Part shown: positions 1-12,158 of the stretch, piece after piece
Layout of the letters: each line of letters begins with the position of its first letter
Position numbering within the stretch: position 1 is the first letter of the stretch
Assembly: GCA_964017235.1 (NCBI GenBank)
Contig: OZ024931.1
Span: 107,464,221 to 107,528,220, forward strand
Length of the DNA: 64,000 bases
Direction of reading: 5' to 3'
Origin: Sabellastarte sp. h YS-2021
Lineage: Eukaryota; Annelida; Polychaeta; Sabellida; Sabellidae
Program-made: the position numbers and the translations under genes
Notes under the pieces: generated by a model
Told to the model about the DNA's origin: nothing
Seen by the model: the letters and a program-made list of their open reading frames with translations, nothing else
The model's database searches: none

Positions 1-69
1 GTGGAATATTGCTGGTTAGCGACCTACAGTCCACATTTCTTTCCACATTTCTTTCATATTTGGCAGGTG

Positions 70-769
70 GCTTATCGCTTAAAAGTATTGCAGATAGCCA
101 ATTTTTCTCAAATAACTCATTCATCTACTTTTGGGAGAGCTTTCACATGGTGAAGTTTCAGACCTGTACATAATTACTCACCTACTCAAAATGAGTAAAT
201 GCGAATTATCTCTTAAAAATATTGCAGATAGCAAACTTTTCTCAAATAACTCATTCACCTACTTTTGGAAGAGCTTTCACTTGGTGAAGTTTCAGACCCA
301 TAGCTAATTACTCATCTACTCAAAATGAGTAAATGCGAATTATCTCTAAAACTATTGCAGATAGCCAATTTTTCTCGAATAACTCATTCACCTACTTTTG
401 GGAGAGCTTTCACATGGTGAAGTTTCACACCCATAGCTAATTACTCCCCTACTCAAAATGAGTAAATGCGAATTATCTCTAAAAGTATTGCAGATGGCCA
501 ATTTTTCTCAAATAACTCATTCACCTACTTTTGGGAGAGCTTTTACTTGGTGAAGTTTCAGACCCAGAGCTAATTATTGACCTACTCAAAATGAGTAAAT
601 GCTTATTATCTCTAAAAGTATTGTGGATAGCCAATTTTTCTCAAATAACTCCTTCACCTACTTTGGGGAGAGCTTTCACATGGTGAAGTTCCAGACCCGT
701 AGGTAATTACTCACCTACTCAAAATGAGTAAATGCGAATTATCTCTAAAAGTATTGCAGATAGCCAATT
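70..769. repeat. 133-bp satellite array (about five units)
   Basis: Head-to-tail units recur about every 133 bp, each with GAGTAAATGCGAATTATCT, ATTGCAGATAGCCAATTTTT, CACCTACTTTTGGGAGAGCT and CAGACCCATAGCTAATTACT. This is the satellite that fills 4305-6703 and 21031-23935, but here no element terminus is attached. It is probably the broken end of another satellite carrier, or a local array. The last unit breaks off near 769 into unrelated sequence. Confidence 0.9.
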
Positions 770-1164
770 TTGGTCCTTGGTCTAGTTAAAATACTGATAT
801 ACATGTAACTTCAGCACAAACGATGGTTCCGAATACTAGATACAATAATGATAAAAACTGAGTACCAGTCTTTATAGTAATAAGAGTGGAATAGCCCTTG
901 CCGATATGTAGGTAGCTGTGATATTTTCGTGTCATTGGAGTTTTCATGGTAGTGATACTTTTATATTTAACCTAGGATTTAACACGGACACTGTATTTTT
1001 TATGAAATAATATGTTTTTAATGAATTTTTAATTCATCTTTGAGTGTAAATTAAAAGAAAATCGAACTACAAAGTTGTAAAAAATTATAAGTGTATAAAA
1101 TGTTTACTACCTCGAAAACCCTATTGATCACCATTCACCATACATTCTAATAATATCATGGATC
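770..1164. other. AT-rich sequence, no gene seen
   Basis: No ORF with coding character, no exon with good splice sites and no repeat that recurs in this window. The 104-residue minus-strand ORF overlapping its end runs through the SINE and is not a gene. Confidence 0.5.
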
Positions 1165-1178
1165 TCCTGTCATAACAA

Positions 1179-1408
1179 AGGGGCCACGGTGGCAGAGTGG
1201 TAACACTCGCCTCCCACCTCTGATGCCGGGGTTCTATTCCCGGCATGGCCTCAAGTGGGAAACCTTGTAGTTGCTTGCCATTGGTCGGCAGTTTACAGTA
1301 CAGAACCCTTAACGAACTGTATGTACTGGTTTCCTCTGCCCTTCCAACTACCCGTCGTGATATGACCTGTACAGTGTTGAAAGTGACGTAAAACCCCAAA
1401 TAAGTAAA
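1179..1408 (+). mobile_element. tRNA-derived SINE (tRNA-Gly-like head), copy 1
   Basis: The 5' part resembles a tRNA: A box TGGCAGAGTGGTAACAC, anticodon-arm region CTCGCCTCCCAC (as in tRNA-Gly CCC) and B box GGTTCTATTCC. A conserved body follows, then GTTGAAAGTGACGTAAAACC and a short A-rich tail. It is flanked by a perfect 14-bp duplication TCCTGTCATAACAA (1165-1178 and 1409-1422). It is 230 bp long, the same as the second copy at 12622. SINEs of this kind are transcribed by RNA polymerase III and moved by LINE proteins. Confidence 0.92.
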
Positions 1409-1974
1409 TCCTGTCATAACAACTGGAAATAACAACCTTTGAAAAGGCTAAAACATACAGTTGGTAAAATTTAAATATTAAAACTTAATCAATGTTACTG
1501 AACACACTGGAATCACAAGGATTTATCTAATGTTTAGAATATTCCATGATTTTTAGCCATTATAAATGATTTAAAACATTTTTATGTCAGCTGACTTGTC
1601 AGTCAGCTGACATTATGTCGTCACTCTGTGGTGTGGGCGTATGCATGAGCGACCTCTCTGACGAAACTACAAGGCCCAGAGACATTAAAAGATAGCTTAT
1701 CTATCTAGCATGAAAAATTGTTCAAGGCATGCAGATCTGTTTATTTGTCTGTTTGCTAGAGCCATTATAAGTGAGGTACCCCCACCCTAAGTATGAAAAT
1801 TTTAACACTTTATCGCAATTTTCTTAGTGACTATTCCAGGGATTTCTCTCATATCTTGCACATATGTACTAGGCCACAAGTAGATTCCCTTGTGTGAGTG
1901 TCAGACCTGGATCTTTCTTAATTATTTTTTTTATGAATTTTTAAAATAATTTTAATGCATTAAAATTCATGAAA

Positions 1975-2963
1975 TCATGCACTAAATCACTTATAACTTG
2001 AAAAGTGTTGCATTTAGAGCATTTTGTGAAAATATGTTATTCAGGTACTTTTTCCACATACTACAACATGGTGAGTAACTTGGGTGTCTATGTCAATAGC
2101 TAAGTGAGTAATAGCTACTTTTGGACTTTTCAGTAACTTCCATCATGAGTAAAATCACTTGTAACTTGAAAACTATTGCATTTAGAGAATTTCGTACATA
2201 TATACATTATTCAGCTACTTTTGGGTCAGCTATAACATAGTAAAATTTCAGACCTGTAGCTCATGGCATGATAGCTGAGTAATAGCTACTTTGAGGTTCT
2301 CACTATTGAGTAAATCAGTTGTAATTGGAAAATTATGGCATTTACAGAAATTTGTGTAAATATGTTAATCAGCTACTTTTGGGTCAGCTATAATATAGTA
2401 AAATTGCAGACCTGTAGCTCTTCCCATAGCTGAGTAATAGCTACTTTGATATTATCACCATGGAGTAAATCAGTTGTAACTTCAAAACTATTGCAGTTAG
2501 AATATTTTGTTTTCTTATCTTATTCACCTACTCTTGGATCAGCTATAACATAGTAAAATTGCAGATGTGTATCTCATGGCATAGCTGAGTAATAGCTATT
2601 TTGAGGTTCTCACTGTTGAGTAAATCAGTTGTAACTTGAAAACTATTGCATTTAATGTATTTTTCTTTAAATATGTTGTTCACCTACTTTTGAGTTAGCT
2701 ATAACATAGTGAAATTAATTGCAGACCTGTAGGTCATGGCATAGCTGAGCAATAGCTACTTTCAGGTTCTTACTGTTGAGTAAATCAGCTGTAGCTTGAA
2801 AACTATTGCATTTAGAGTATTTTCTTTAAAGATATTGTTCACCTATTTTTGGGTCAGCTATAACATAGTAAAGTTGCAGACCATAGCTGAGCAATAGCTA
2901 CTTTGAGGTTTTCTCTGTTGAGTTAATCAGTTGTAACTCAGAGTTATTGCAGTTAGAGTATTT
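1975..2963 (+). repeat. 155-bp satellite array, segment 1 of copy A
   Basis: Units carry GAGTAAATCAGTTGTAACTT, AACTATTGCATTTAGAG, CACCTACTTTTGGGTCAGCT and GCATAGCTGAGTAATAGCTA. They align with the 133-bp satellite over most of their length; the difference is mainly about 22 extra bases near the 3' end. The array is cut at 2963 by the AAGCGTCCC element and resumes at 7210. Confidence 0.88.
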
Positions 2964-3355
2964 AAGCGTCCCGCAAGGGACGCTTGTTTGTGTATGGGAG
3001 AGCTTCCGGCTCTGCCGGCTCCGCCGGCTCCGCATTTTGTTTTCCTTATAACTCTGTAACCGTTAGGCGGATTCTTTTCAAATTTGGCAGGTTTAGGCAG
3101 TAGCCCTGGGGAATTTTTTTGAATATGCTGCAGTGACATTTCAACCAATCAGAGAGGTCACATGACCAAAAATGTCTTTTTTTCGATGGGGAAGCTTGTC
3201 CGGATGATAACTTGAAAGGAATTTTATCAATTCACCTGAAACTTGGCAAATACATTCATTCTATTAAAATCTGGAAATCATTAGATTTTGGCATTGATTG
3301 GTCAAGAAATGGCCGAGTAATTAATGATTAATTAATCATTACGAATTTTCCAAAT

Positions 3356-4304
3356 AAGGAAAACACAAAAATGCTTATGTCTCGAAAACCGTGCTAGATA
3401 GAGCGATTTCGACGAAATTTTTGACCCACAGGGTATCTCTGCGGAGTAGTTTTCCCAATTTTCAAAAAATTTTTGTCTCGCCCAAAATGGCGGCCATTTT
3501 GAATTTTCGAAATTTTCGCAAAAATTGCAAAACACAAAAATGCTTATATCTCAAAAACCGTGCTAGATAGAGCAATTTCGACAAAATTTTTGACCCACAG
3601 GATATCTCTGCGGAGTACTTTTCCCAATTTTCAAAAAAATTTTGTCTCGCCAAAAATGGCGGCCATTTTGAATTTTCGAAATTTTTGCAAAAATTGCAAA
3701 ACACAAAAATGCTTATATCTCGAAAACCGTGCTAGATAGAGCGATTTCGACGAAATCTTTGACCCTCAGGGTATCTCTGCAGAGTAGTTATCCCAATTTT
3801 GAAAAAAAATTTGTCTTGCCAAAAATGGCGGCCATTTTGAATTTTCGAATTTTTCGCAAAAATTGCAAAACATAAAAATGCTTATATCTCGAAAACCCTG
3901 CTAGATAGAGCGATTTCGACGAAATTTTTGACCCGCAGGGTATCTCTGCAGAGTAGCCATGCAAATTTTCAAACAAAAAATTTCTCGCAAAAAGTGGCGG
4001 CCATTTTGAATTTTCAAATTTTTCGCAAAATTGCAAAACACAAAAATGCTTATATCTCGAAAACCGTGCTAGATAGAGCGATTTCGACGAAATTTTTGAT
4101 CCACAGGGTATCTCTGCAGAGTAGCCATGCCAATTTTCAAAAAAAATTTGTCTTGCCAAAAATGGCGGCCATTTTGAATTTTCGAATTTTTGCGCAAAAA
4201 TTGCAAAACACAAAAATGCTTATATTTCGAAAACTGTGCTACATAGAGCGATTTTGACGAAATTTTTTATCTTCAGGGTATCTCTGCAGAGCAGCTATCC
4301 CAAA
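3356..4304 (-). repeat. 169-bp satellite array in carrier copy 1
   Basis: About 5.6 units of about 169 bp with ATCTCGAAAACCGTGCTAGA, GATAGAGCGATTTCGACGAA, GGGTATCTCTGC and an odd palindrome AAAATGGC-G-GCCATTTT. Apparent ORFs across the array are by-products; the period is not a multiple of three. Confidence 0.93.
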
Positions 4305-6703
4305 GAGCTTTCACTTGGTGAAGTTTCAGACCCATAGCTAATTGCTCACCTACTCAAAAAGAGTAAATGCGAATTACCTCTAAAAGTATTGCAGATGGCC
4401 AATTTTTCTCAAATAACTCATTCACCTACTTTTGGAAGAGCTTTCACATGGTGAAGTTTCAGACCCATAGCCAATTATTCACCTACTCAAAATGAGTAAA
4501 TGCGAATTATTTCTAAAAGTATTGCAGATAGCCAATTTTTCTCAAATAACTCATTCACCTACTTTTGGGAGAGCTTTCACATGGTGAAGTTTCAGACCCA
4601 TAGCTAATTATTTACCTACTCAAAATGAGTAAATGCTAATTATCTGTAAAAGTATTGCGGATACCCAATTTTTATCAAATAACTCATTCATCTACTTGTG
4701 GGAGAGCTTTCACATGGTGAAGTTTCAGACCCATAGCTAATTACTCACCTACTCAAAATGAGTAAATGCGAATTATCTCTAAAAGTATTGCAGATAGCCA
4801 ATTTTTCTCAAATAACTCATTCACCTACTTTTGGGAGAGCTTTCACTCTGTGAAGTTTCAGACCCATAGCTAATTACTCACCTACTCAAAATGAGTAAAT
4901 GCGAATTATCTCTAAAAGTATTGCAGATAGCCAATTTTTCTCAAATAACTCATTCACCTACTTTTGGGAGAGCTTTCACTTGGTGAAGTTTCAGACCCAT
5001 AGCTAATTACTCACCTACTCAAAATGAGTAAATGCGAATTATCTCATAAAGTATTGCAGATAGCCAATTTTTGTCAAATTAATCATTCACCTACTTTTCG
5101 GAGAGCTTTCACTTGGTGAAGTTTCAGACCCATAGCTAACTCACCTACTCAAAATGAGTAAATGCGAATTATCTCTAAAAGTATTGCAGATAGCCAATTT
5201 TTCTCAAATAACTCATTCACCTACTTTTGGGAGAGCTTTCACTCTGTGAAGTTTCAGACCCATAGCTAATTACTCACCTACTCAAAATGAGTAAATGCGA
5301 ATTATCTGTAAAAGTATTGCAGATAGCCAATTTTTCTCAAATAACTCATTCACCTACTTTTGGGAGAGCTTTCACTTCGTGAAGTTTCAGACCCATAGCT
5401 AATTACTCACCTACTCAAAATGAGTAAATGCGAATTATCTCTAAAAGTATTGCAGATAGCCAATTTTTCTCAAATAACTCATTCACCTACTTTTGGGAGA
5501 GCTTTCACTTGGTGAAGTTTCAGACCCATAGCTAATTACTCACCTACTCAAAATGAGTAAATGCGAATTATCTCATAAAGTATTGCAGATAGCCAATTTT
5601 TGTCAAATTAATCATTCACCTACTTTTGGGAGAGCTTTCACTTGGTGAAGTTTCAGACCCATAGCTAATTACTCACCTACTCAAAATGAGTAAATGCGAA
5701 TTATCTCTAAAAGTATTGCAGATAGCCAATTTTTCTCAAATAACTCATTCACCTACTTTTGGGAGAGCTTTCACTTCGTGAAGTTTCAGACCCATAGCTA
5801 ATTACTCACCTACTCAAAATGAGTAAATGCGAATTATCTCTAAAAGTATTGCAGATAGCCAATTTTTGTCAAATTAATCATTCACCTACTTTTGGGAGAG
5901 CTTTCACTTGGTGAAGTTTCAGACCCATAGCTAATTACTCGTCTACTCAAAATGAGTAAATGCGAATTATCTCTAAAAGTATTGCAGATAGCCAATTTTT
6001 CTCAAATAACTCATTCACCTACTTTTAGGAGAGCTTTCACTTGGTGAAGTTTCAGACCCATAGCTAATTACTCACCTACTCAAAATGAGTAAATGCGAAT
6101 TATCTCTAAAAGTATTGCAGATAGCCAATTTTTCTCAAATAACTCATTCACCTACTTTTGGCACAGCTTTCACTTGGTGAAGTTTCAGACCCATAGCTAA
6201 TTATTCACCTACTCAAAATGAGTAAATGTGAATTATCTGTAAAAGTATTGCAGATAGCTAATTTTTCTCAAATCACTCATTCACCTACTTTTGGGAGAGC
6301 TTTCACTCTGTGAAGTTTCAGACCCATAGCTATTTATTCACCTACTCAAAATGAGTAAATGCTAATTATCTGTAAAAGTATTGCGGATACCCAATTTTTC
6401 TCAAATACTCATTCATCTACTTGTGGGAGAGCTTTCACATGGTGAAGTTTCAGACCCATAGCTAATTACTCACCTACTCAAAATGAGTAAATGCGAATTA
6501 TCTCTAAAAGTATTGCAGATAGCCAATTTTTCTCAAATAACTCATTCACCTACTTTTGGGAGAGCTTTCACTTGGTGAAGTTTCAGACCCATGGATAATT
6601 ATTCACCTACTCAAAATGAGTAAATGCGAATTATCTCTTAATAGTATTGCAGATAGCCAATTTTTCTCAAATAACTCATTCACCTACTTTTGGAAGACCT
6701 TTC
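4305..6703 (+). repeat. 133-bp satellite array in carrier copy 1
   Basis: About 18 head-to-tail units, exactly 133 bp apart where measured (the shared motif at 5281, 5414 and 5547). Variants of a few bases (TTGGTGAAG, TCTGTGAAG, TTCGTGAAG; AATAACTCATTC or AATTAATCATTC) alternate along the array, which suggests multi-unit blocks amplified together. Confidence 0.95.
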
Positions 6704-7209
6704 ACACACGAAAATGAAAAATTGTGAATATCTCGGAAAAGCTATTTCTTCTGCTTTAATGCTCGGCGGGAGATACACACCACGGCAGTGGTCTTGACAA
6801 AAATTTTTGTCTCCCCAAAAATGGTGGCCATTTTGAATTTTCAAAGTTTTTGCAAAACACAAAAATGCTTATATCTCGAAAACTGTGCTATATGGAGCGA
6901 ACTCAACAAAATTTTGGACCTGCTGGGTATCTCTGCAGAGTAGCCATGCCAATTTTCAAAATATTTTTGTCTCGCCAAATATAGCGCACATTTTTAATTT
7001 TTTTATTTTTTGCAAAACACAAAAATGCTTATATCGTGAAAACCGTGCTAGATAGAGCAGACTGCACTGACTTTGGTTGCCACAACAGTATAAGGCTAGA
7101 AACGAAGCATTTTCTTAATACTTTAGCACTCACCTTTATATCCTTTTCGGGACGCTTTGTTTTTGCTATGCAAAAACATTATCTTTTTTTTTTGCGAGCG
7201 ATCCTCTAG

Positions 7210-7837
7210 TTTGTTTTTAATATGTTATTCATCAACTTTTGAATTAGCTATCACATTGTAAAATTGCAGATTTGTAGCTCATGGCATAGCCGAGTAATAG
7301 CTACTTTCAGGTTCTCACTGTTGAGAGAATCAGTTGCAACTTGAAAAGTATTGTATGTAGAGTATTTTGTTTAAATATTTACTTTTGGGTCAGCTATAAC
7401 ATAGTGAAATTGCAGACCTGTATGTCATGGCATAGCTGAGCAGTAGCTACTTTGATGTTTTCTCTGTTGAGTTAATCAATTGTAACTTGAAAACTATTGC
7501 ATTTAGAGAATTTTTGTTTAAATATGTTATTCACCTACTTTTGATTTAGCTACCACATAGTAAAATTGCAGACATGTAGCTCATGGCATAGCTGTGTAAT
7601 AGCTATTCTCAGGTTCTCACTGTTGAGTAAATCAGTTGTAACTTGAAAAATATTGCATTTTAAGTATTTTCTATAAATATGTTGTTCACCTACTTTTGGG
7701 TCAGCTTTAACATAGTGAATTTGCAGACCTGTATGTCATGGCATAGCTGAGCAATAGCTACTTTCAAGTTTTCTCACTGTTGAGTAAATCAGATGTAACT
7801 TGAAAACTATTGCATTTAGAGTAATCCGTTTAAATAT
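7210..7837 (+). repeat. 155-bp satellite array, segment 2 of copy A
   Basis: Continues the 155-bp repeats interrupted at 2963. The last bases, TTTAAATAT at 7829-7837, are the left target site of the Gypsy element. The array resumes after the matching ATAT at 37722-37725. Confidence 0.88.
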
Positions 7838-9601
7838 TGTAACGGGCCAGACCTCAGATGAAGACCCTAGACCAGATAAGATAGTATTAGGACAGATTAT
7901 GATTTACTTAAAATACTTAGGACCAGGCCAATTTACCATACTAGGCCCTACAGGTGTAACTAACGTGCCAAACGACCAATGGAAGACAGCCCAAAATTAT
8001 TAAATCTCTTGTCACAAAAACTTAAGAGTATAATAAATGTTATTTCTTAAATTCTGACATTCTCTTTCAGGCAACTCGGCATATCCCAGTGTTAAAACGG
8101 TGTGCACAATGTACCGGTATTTAGTGCAGACCTAACTGTGCCTCAATTAGTGCCATATACTGAGAACATGAACATATCTACCTCGGCATATTTATCAGTA
8201 ATGTATACACCTGGGCTGCTTTCACAGCGCAGACATCACTATGCCTCAACGGTATAAATTAACTTTTGTGCTTCAACATAATCAACGGCTCACTGGTACC
8301 TCAGCATAATCTAGTGTTAAAACGGTGAGCACCAAGGTCCTGGTGCTGACCTCACTATATGCCTCAAAAGTATCAAGCCTGGAAAATTTCTCTTGGTTCA
8401 ATCCTAAAAGTTAGAGATGACAACTAGAAAGAAAATTACAGCAGGACAGGCAGCATGCAGCTAATATGAAAGGGAAAGATTAGTGTAATTAGTAACAGGA
8501 AATTTATTAAAAATATTAAAAGTGCATAAAAGGAGTAAGAAACCAACAACTAACTCTATACAACTACATAGTAGTGAATTAATTGACATATAAGAGTCAG
8601 GCTATACAAAACAACTAATAGCAGCAATAAATTAAAGAAATATAGCCAACTACAGTGCAAGGAAAACTACATGCTGACATCTAAAGACAATAAATAAAAG
8701 GGTATTCATGCAAAGAAGCTACACCCATAAATAAGATTATACTACTGGATATGAAACTGACACTCCTACTCTGTTGAATAAATTTACACTATCCTTGACT
8801 TTTGACCTGGGTGTTTACCAACAAAGGAGCATGTCAAAACAAAAACATTAAAATTATATTTATAGCCTGGGGGTTTTATAATAAAATTGAAATCCCTATT
8901 TAAAAATAATCAATTAAATACCTTTATACAATTTATCCTTCTACTGCACAATAACTTTAGCTTCAATTCAAAAATTAGTCAGATATTTCTCTAAACTTTC
9001 CACAACAAGGGGGACATGGAGAACAGGTACCAGGGGGAACAATTATGGGGGAGAACCAAAACAAGGGGGACAAAAGAAGGGGGACAAGGGGAATTAAAAA
9101 TAAGTTAAAGTCTTATCAGGTCACCATGGCTAAAATTTCTATTCCAGTTACCTATGTATTATAAATAATCATACTTTTCAGTATATATATCCTCCTGGCG
9201 AATAATTTCCTTGGTTGAGCAATAACAAGTATTTTCTCTGAGTTCCTTCCTAACAGGTTCACTTTTAGCAAGGGAACCCCCCTTCAATTGAGGACAAGGT
9301 TTATTTATACACTTATTCATAAATCACTACGCCGTGAAAAGGCTGACATGCTCAGTGGAGCATACCTATAAATTATTTCTAAAACATACATAAATGAGTC
9401 ACTAAACAAATAAATTACTTTAAATCAGCAATATATTCCTAAATCAGTACTTTTTAAATAAAAAATAACCCTAAAATACATGACTAAACACCATTTACAA
9501 AGAACTTATTTGCAGGTGCTCTGACCTCTAAAAATTACATATTCATAAATCCCTACACCTGCCCCACTTCCTGACATGCTCAATGAGCCCAAATATAAAA
9601 C
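7838..9601 (-). repeat. Gypsy 3' LTR, part 1 (plus-strand left)
   Basis: Starts TGTAACGGGCCAGACC, identical to the LTR starts at 31840 and 35560. It runs 1764 bp until the DIRS element enters after TATAAAAC. A G-rich stretch of repeated AAGGGGGACA lies at about 9006-9092. A handful of single-base differences separate it from the 35560 copy. Confidence 0.93.
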
Positions 9602-9620
9602 TTTTATTACGCTACAATAG

Positions 9621-9767
9621 CTTACCATGTGGGACTTAATGCTGATCTCGGGTTGCCACACCCGGGGCCAACGTCTTAGAAAAAAAGATCGTTCTTGTTA
9701 GCCACCGGATATACTGGTAGTTGTCGTCACGTGATAACTTCTGACCAATCGTCCTACTTTCTCGTTG
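9621..9767 (+). repeat. DIRS left inverted terminal repeat
   Basis: Reverse complement of 16055-16200 with very few mismatches. It includes CTTACCATGTGGGACTTAA, GGGTTGCCACACCCGGGGCC and GTCACGTGATAAC (an E-box-like CACGTG; the right copy has CATGTG). Confidence 0.95.
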
Positions 9768-9992
9768 GCCACGATTGACTGGTAGCAGTTTGTAAATATA
9801 CAGACATTTTCATTTATTTCTCAGACTTTACTTATTGTTGGAGGCTAATATTTGCATATTTCTTGTAATATATATCATAGATCATTCTGTAAAATTTTAA
9901 TTTTCACAGGATAAGTATTTTGTCTTCAGTCGCGTGTTTTGAGTTTTCCTCGGTTCAGGCTAATACATTGTACGTCTTTTATTGCGTATAAA

Positions 9993-12158
9993 ATGTCGTC
10001 TCATCAAGCAAATAAAGACAAACCGAGAGCGCAGAAATGCCGCCATTTCTGCTTTAGTTTTGATACACATAATTTCTGCCCTACATGTAGGGAGGCTGGC
10101 AAGGGAGATGACCCCTGTGTCACCTTTGAAACCCCTTGTGAAATTTGCACGTCTTTCACAGATGAGCAACTTCAGAAAATCCAAAACCGGAAACGGTATT
10201 TGAAAAAGCAGAAAGCTACAACTAGTTCCAAAGATGAACTAGATCTTTTGGGTGAAGGCGACGGGGACTCTTTCACTGGGTACAATGCAGACCTCGAGTG
10301 TGCTGCTGATAGCCTTTTTACCTCACCCCCCCCGTCCTCAACCTCTTGCCTTCAGTTCCCTGTCTTTGAAAACGCCAGCCAAGACTATTCCACCCACCCC
10401 TGGTACGGCTTTGCAAATAAAATCCAGAAAAAGCTAGAGAAATCACTCGGTGATTCCTTAAATATACATTTACAGCAGCAAATGGGTACCTTCCAGGCAT
10501 CCATGTTGGAAGCTTTTCAGTCACTCCGAGAGGAGTTGGCTGCAAAACAGAAAGTCGAGGTAGAGTCTTCTCTTCCTGCTTCAAAACCTGGCTTGTCCAG
10601 TACTACTGCTGCCCCTCTGGATTTGCCCCCTCCGAGATCGGGTTCTAACATTCCAAGCGAGGATATGGATGTGGACTTCGGCCCAGCACTTCCTCCGCGT
10701 TTACTATCTACTCAACCTTCCTCGGATCAGTACGTTGCCCCCTCTGAAGGTCACCCCGAAGAGGTCTCGTACTCTCACAAAAAGCAAAGCCATAGGCAGC
10801 CAGTTGACCCGAGCTCTGCCTCGGACCAACTAAATGAGGATTCCGATGAACCTCGGATCCCTTCTTCTAGATCCAAAAAACACTCTGACAAGAGCAAACA
10901 TAAATCAAGATCTAGATACGTGTCATTTACCTCAGAGGAGGAGCACTCCCCTGAAACCAGACACAGGTCTTCTAAGCCCTCTAGGGCTCAGCCCTCAGGA
11001 GTAGCTTCTGATCAAGACCTCCCACAACATGATCCAGACCCCCCTTATTACAGGGAAGTAGCTTTGTCTGACATGCCCTCACAATACTCTGAAGAAGTGG
11101 ACACCTTCAGGCGTATTTTGTCTCTCCCTGACCCCAGGGAATCTATGCCCAGGTCGTCCACCTCAGTGTTGGGTCTGGATGATGAAAAAGGCCGTCAAGA
11201 GCTCAGACCTAGAGGTCCCTCCTCTATTCTTCCACTTAGCTCAGTTATCAAGGACGCCTTTGATAAATTCCAACATGACTTTAAGGCTGCCAACTTATCT
11301 GAGGGAAAATATGTCAGGCCTCCTCCCTCAACTTCAAAGTGGTACAAGGTGGGACAACCAACTTTTCAGGACAAAATTCAGGAGTTGAATACGGACTTTG
11401 CTAAGATCTGTATTACTCCTAGACCTTCTGGGCCCCCAGTAGCCAGAGTCCCCCTACCAGTTCTCAAGGAGCTAGAACTTCAGGCTAGACAAAACATCTC
11501 TACCCTCAACTTCACCGCTGCATTTGCCAAAACCTCCTCTTCTTGCAATGCTTCATTGGAAAAATGCCAACATAGCATCAAGTCTACGGTCAAGAAGATA
11601 AAGTCTCAGATTCAGAAAGGTGCCAATCCTGAGAAAGCGGCAAAGCGCGGATATGAGGAAGTAGCTGACTACTTAGATTTTTGGAACAAGACAGTACTTG
11701 TTCAACACAGGGCCCTCACTTGTCTCAGCAAATCTCTAGCCCATATTTTGCAGAGGGAACTATACTCTATGGCTAATACCGGCTTGCTCAGGCGCGAAGC
11801 CGAAATGACTCTATTACATCCTCAATTAGGAGAAACAAGACGTCAAGAACTCAGGAACTCGTCTTTTTGGGGCCCTTCCTTGTTCGAGTCTCAATTAGTG
11901 AAGGAAGGTGAGGACTTCCTTCTCAAAAAAGGCACCTCAAAAGATTCTCAGGGTTTTGCACCCTATCAGAATAAGCCCTTTCGTGGTCCCCACAAGAAAA
12001 GAGGCTCCTACAGGAAACGCCCCTATGGGGGCAATACCTCTCAAAGCAGTAACCAGTCCTTTCCCTCGGGAAGAGGAAAATCCAACTTCAGAGGCTTCAG
12101 GGGTCGTTTTCGACCCCACAATAGAGGAAGGGGGCGTGGAAACCCCCCTCCCCAATGA
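9993..12158 (+). CDS. DIRS gag-like protein (721 aa)
   Basis: Likely structural/nucleic-acid-binding protein of the DIRS element. The frame is open from 9939, but the first ATG (context AAAATGTCG) is at 9993, which I take as the start. Cysteine/histidine pairs C16, C20, H26, C29, C32, C42, C49 and C52 form the zinc-binding-type N-terminus seen in DIRS gag proteins. A low-complexity Ser/Pro/charged middle follows, then a helical region, and the last about 60 residues are Arg/Gly-rich (repeated RGR/RGF), typical of RNA binding. No frame lesions are seen. The 3' end overlaps the RT frame by about 250 bp, so RT is probably made by frameshift or reinitiation. Confidence 0.85.
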   Translation: MSSHQANKDKPRAQKCRHFCFSFDTHNFCPTCREAGKGDDPCVTFETPCEICTSFTDEQLQKIQNRKRYLKKQKATTSSKDELDLLGEGDGDSFTGYNADLECAADSLFTSPPPSSTSCLQFPVFENASQDYSTHPWYGFANKIQKKLEKSLGDSLNIHLQQQMGTFQASMLEAFQSLREELAAKQKVEVESSLPASKPGLSSTTAAPLDLPPPRSGSNIPSEDMDVDFGPALPPRLLSTQPSSDQYVAPSEGHPEEVSYSHKKQSHRQPVDPSSASDQLNEDSDEPRIPSSRSKKHSDKSKHKSRSRYVSFTSEEEHSPETRHRSSKPSRAQPSGVASDQDLPQHDPDPPYYREVALSDMPSQYSEEVDTFRRILSLPDPRESMPRSSTSVLGLDDEKGRQELRPRGPSSILPLSSVIKDAFDKFQHDFKAANLSEGKYVRPPPSTSKWYKVGQPTFQDKIQELNTDFAKICITPRPSGPPVARVPLPVLKELELQARQNISTLNFTAAFAKTSSSCNASLEKCQHSIKSTVKKIKSQIQKGANPEKAAKRGYEEVADYLDFWNKTVLVQHRALTCLSKSLAHILQRELYSMANTGLLRREAEMTLLHPQLGETRRQELRNSSFWGPSLFESQLVKEGEDFLLKKGTSKDSQGFAPYQNKPFRGPHKKRGSYRKRPYGGNTSQSSNQSFPSGRGKSNFRGFRGRFRPHNRGRGRGNPPPQ

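Larger units (their letters stand above)
2964..7209 (-). mobile_element. AAGCGTCCC satellite carrier, copy 1 (HINE/Helentron-like)
   Basis: It begins with a perfect hairpin (AAGCGTCCC, loop GCAA, GGGACGCTT; 2964-2985) and ends in GATCCTCTAG at 7209. The arm AAGCGTCCCG recurs inverted near the right end (about 7148-7157), followed by a GTTTTTGC/GCAAAAAC hairpin. In order it holds a GGCTCCGCC microsatellite (about 3005-3035), a unique head, about 5.6 units of a 169-bp satellite, about 18 units of the 133-bp satellite and a tail of diverged 169-type units. It interrupts a 155-bp repeat, with TT on both sides as a possible 2-bp duplication. No proteins are encoded. A hairpin at one terminus, a subterminal inverted repeat and T-rich targeting are known Helentron/HINE traits; the class is inference. 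Confidence 0.82.

Noticed and set aside
1179-1250. Functional tRNA-Gly gene
   Set aside because: A and B boxes are present but the acceptor and anticodon arms do not pair well, and the sequence continues into a SINE body with flanking duplications.
3332-4257. Several 67-141 residue ORFs with repeated ENSKWPPF and SYLARFSRYKHF-like phrases
   Set aside because: They are translations of the 169-bp satellite (same peptides reappear at 19667-20885 in other frames). The period is not a multiple of three, so no stable repeat protein is encoded.
2964-7209. CRISPR-like array
   Set aside because: Units are directly contiguous 133- or 169-bp repeats without unique spacers, in a eukaryotic genome; these are satellites.
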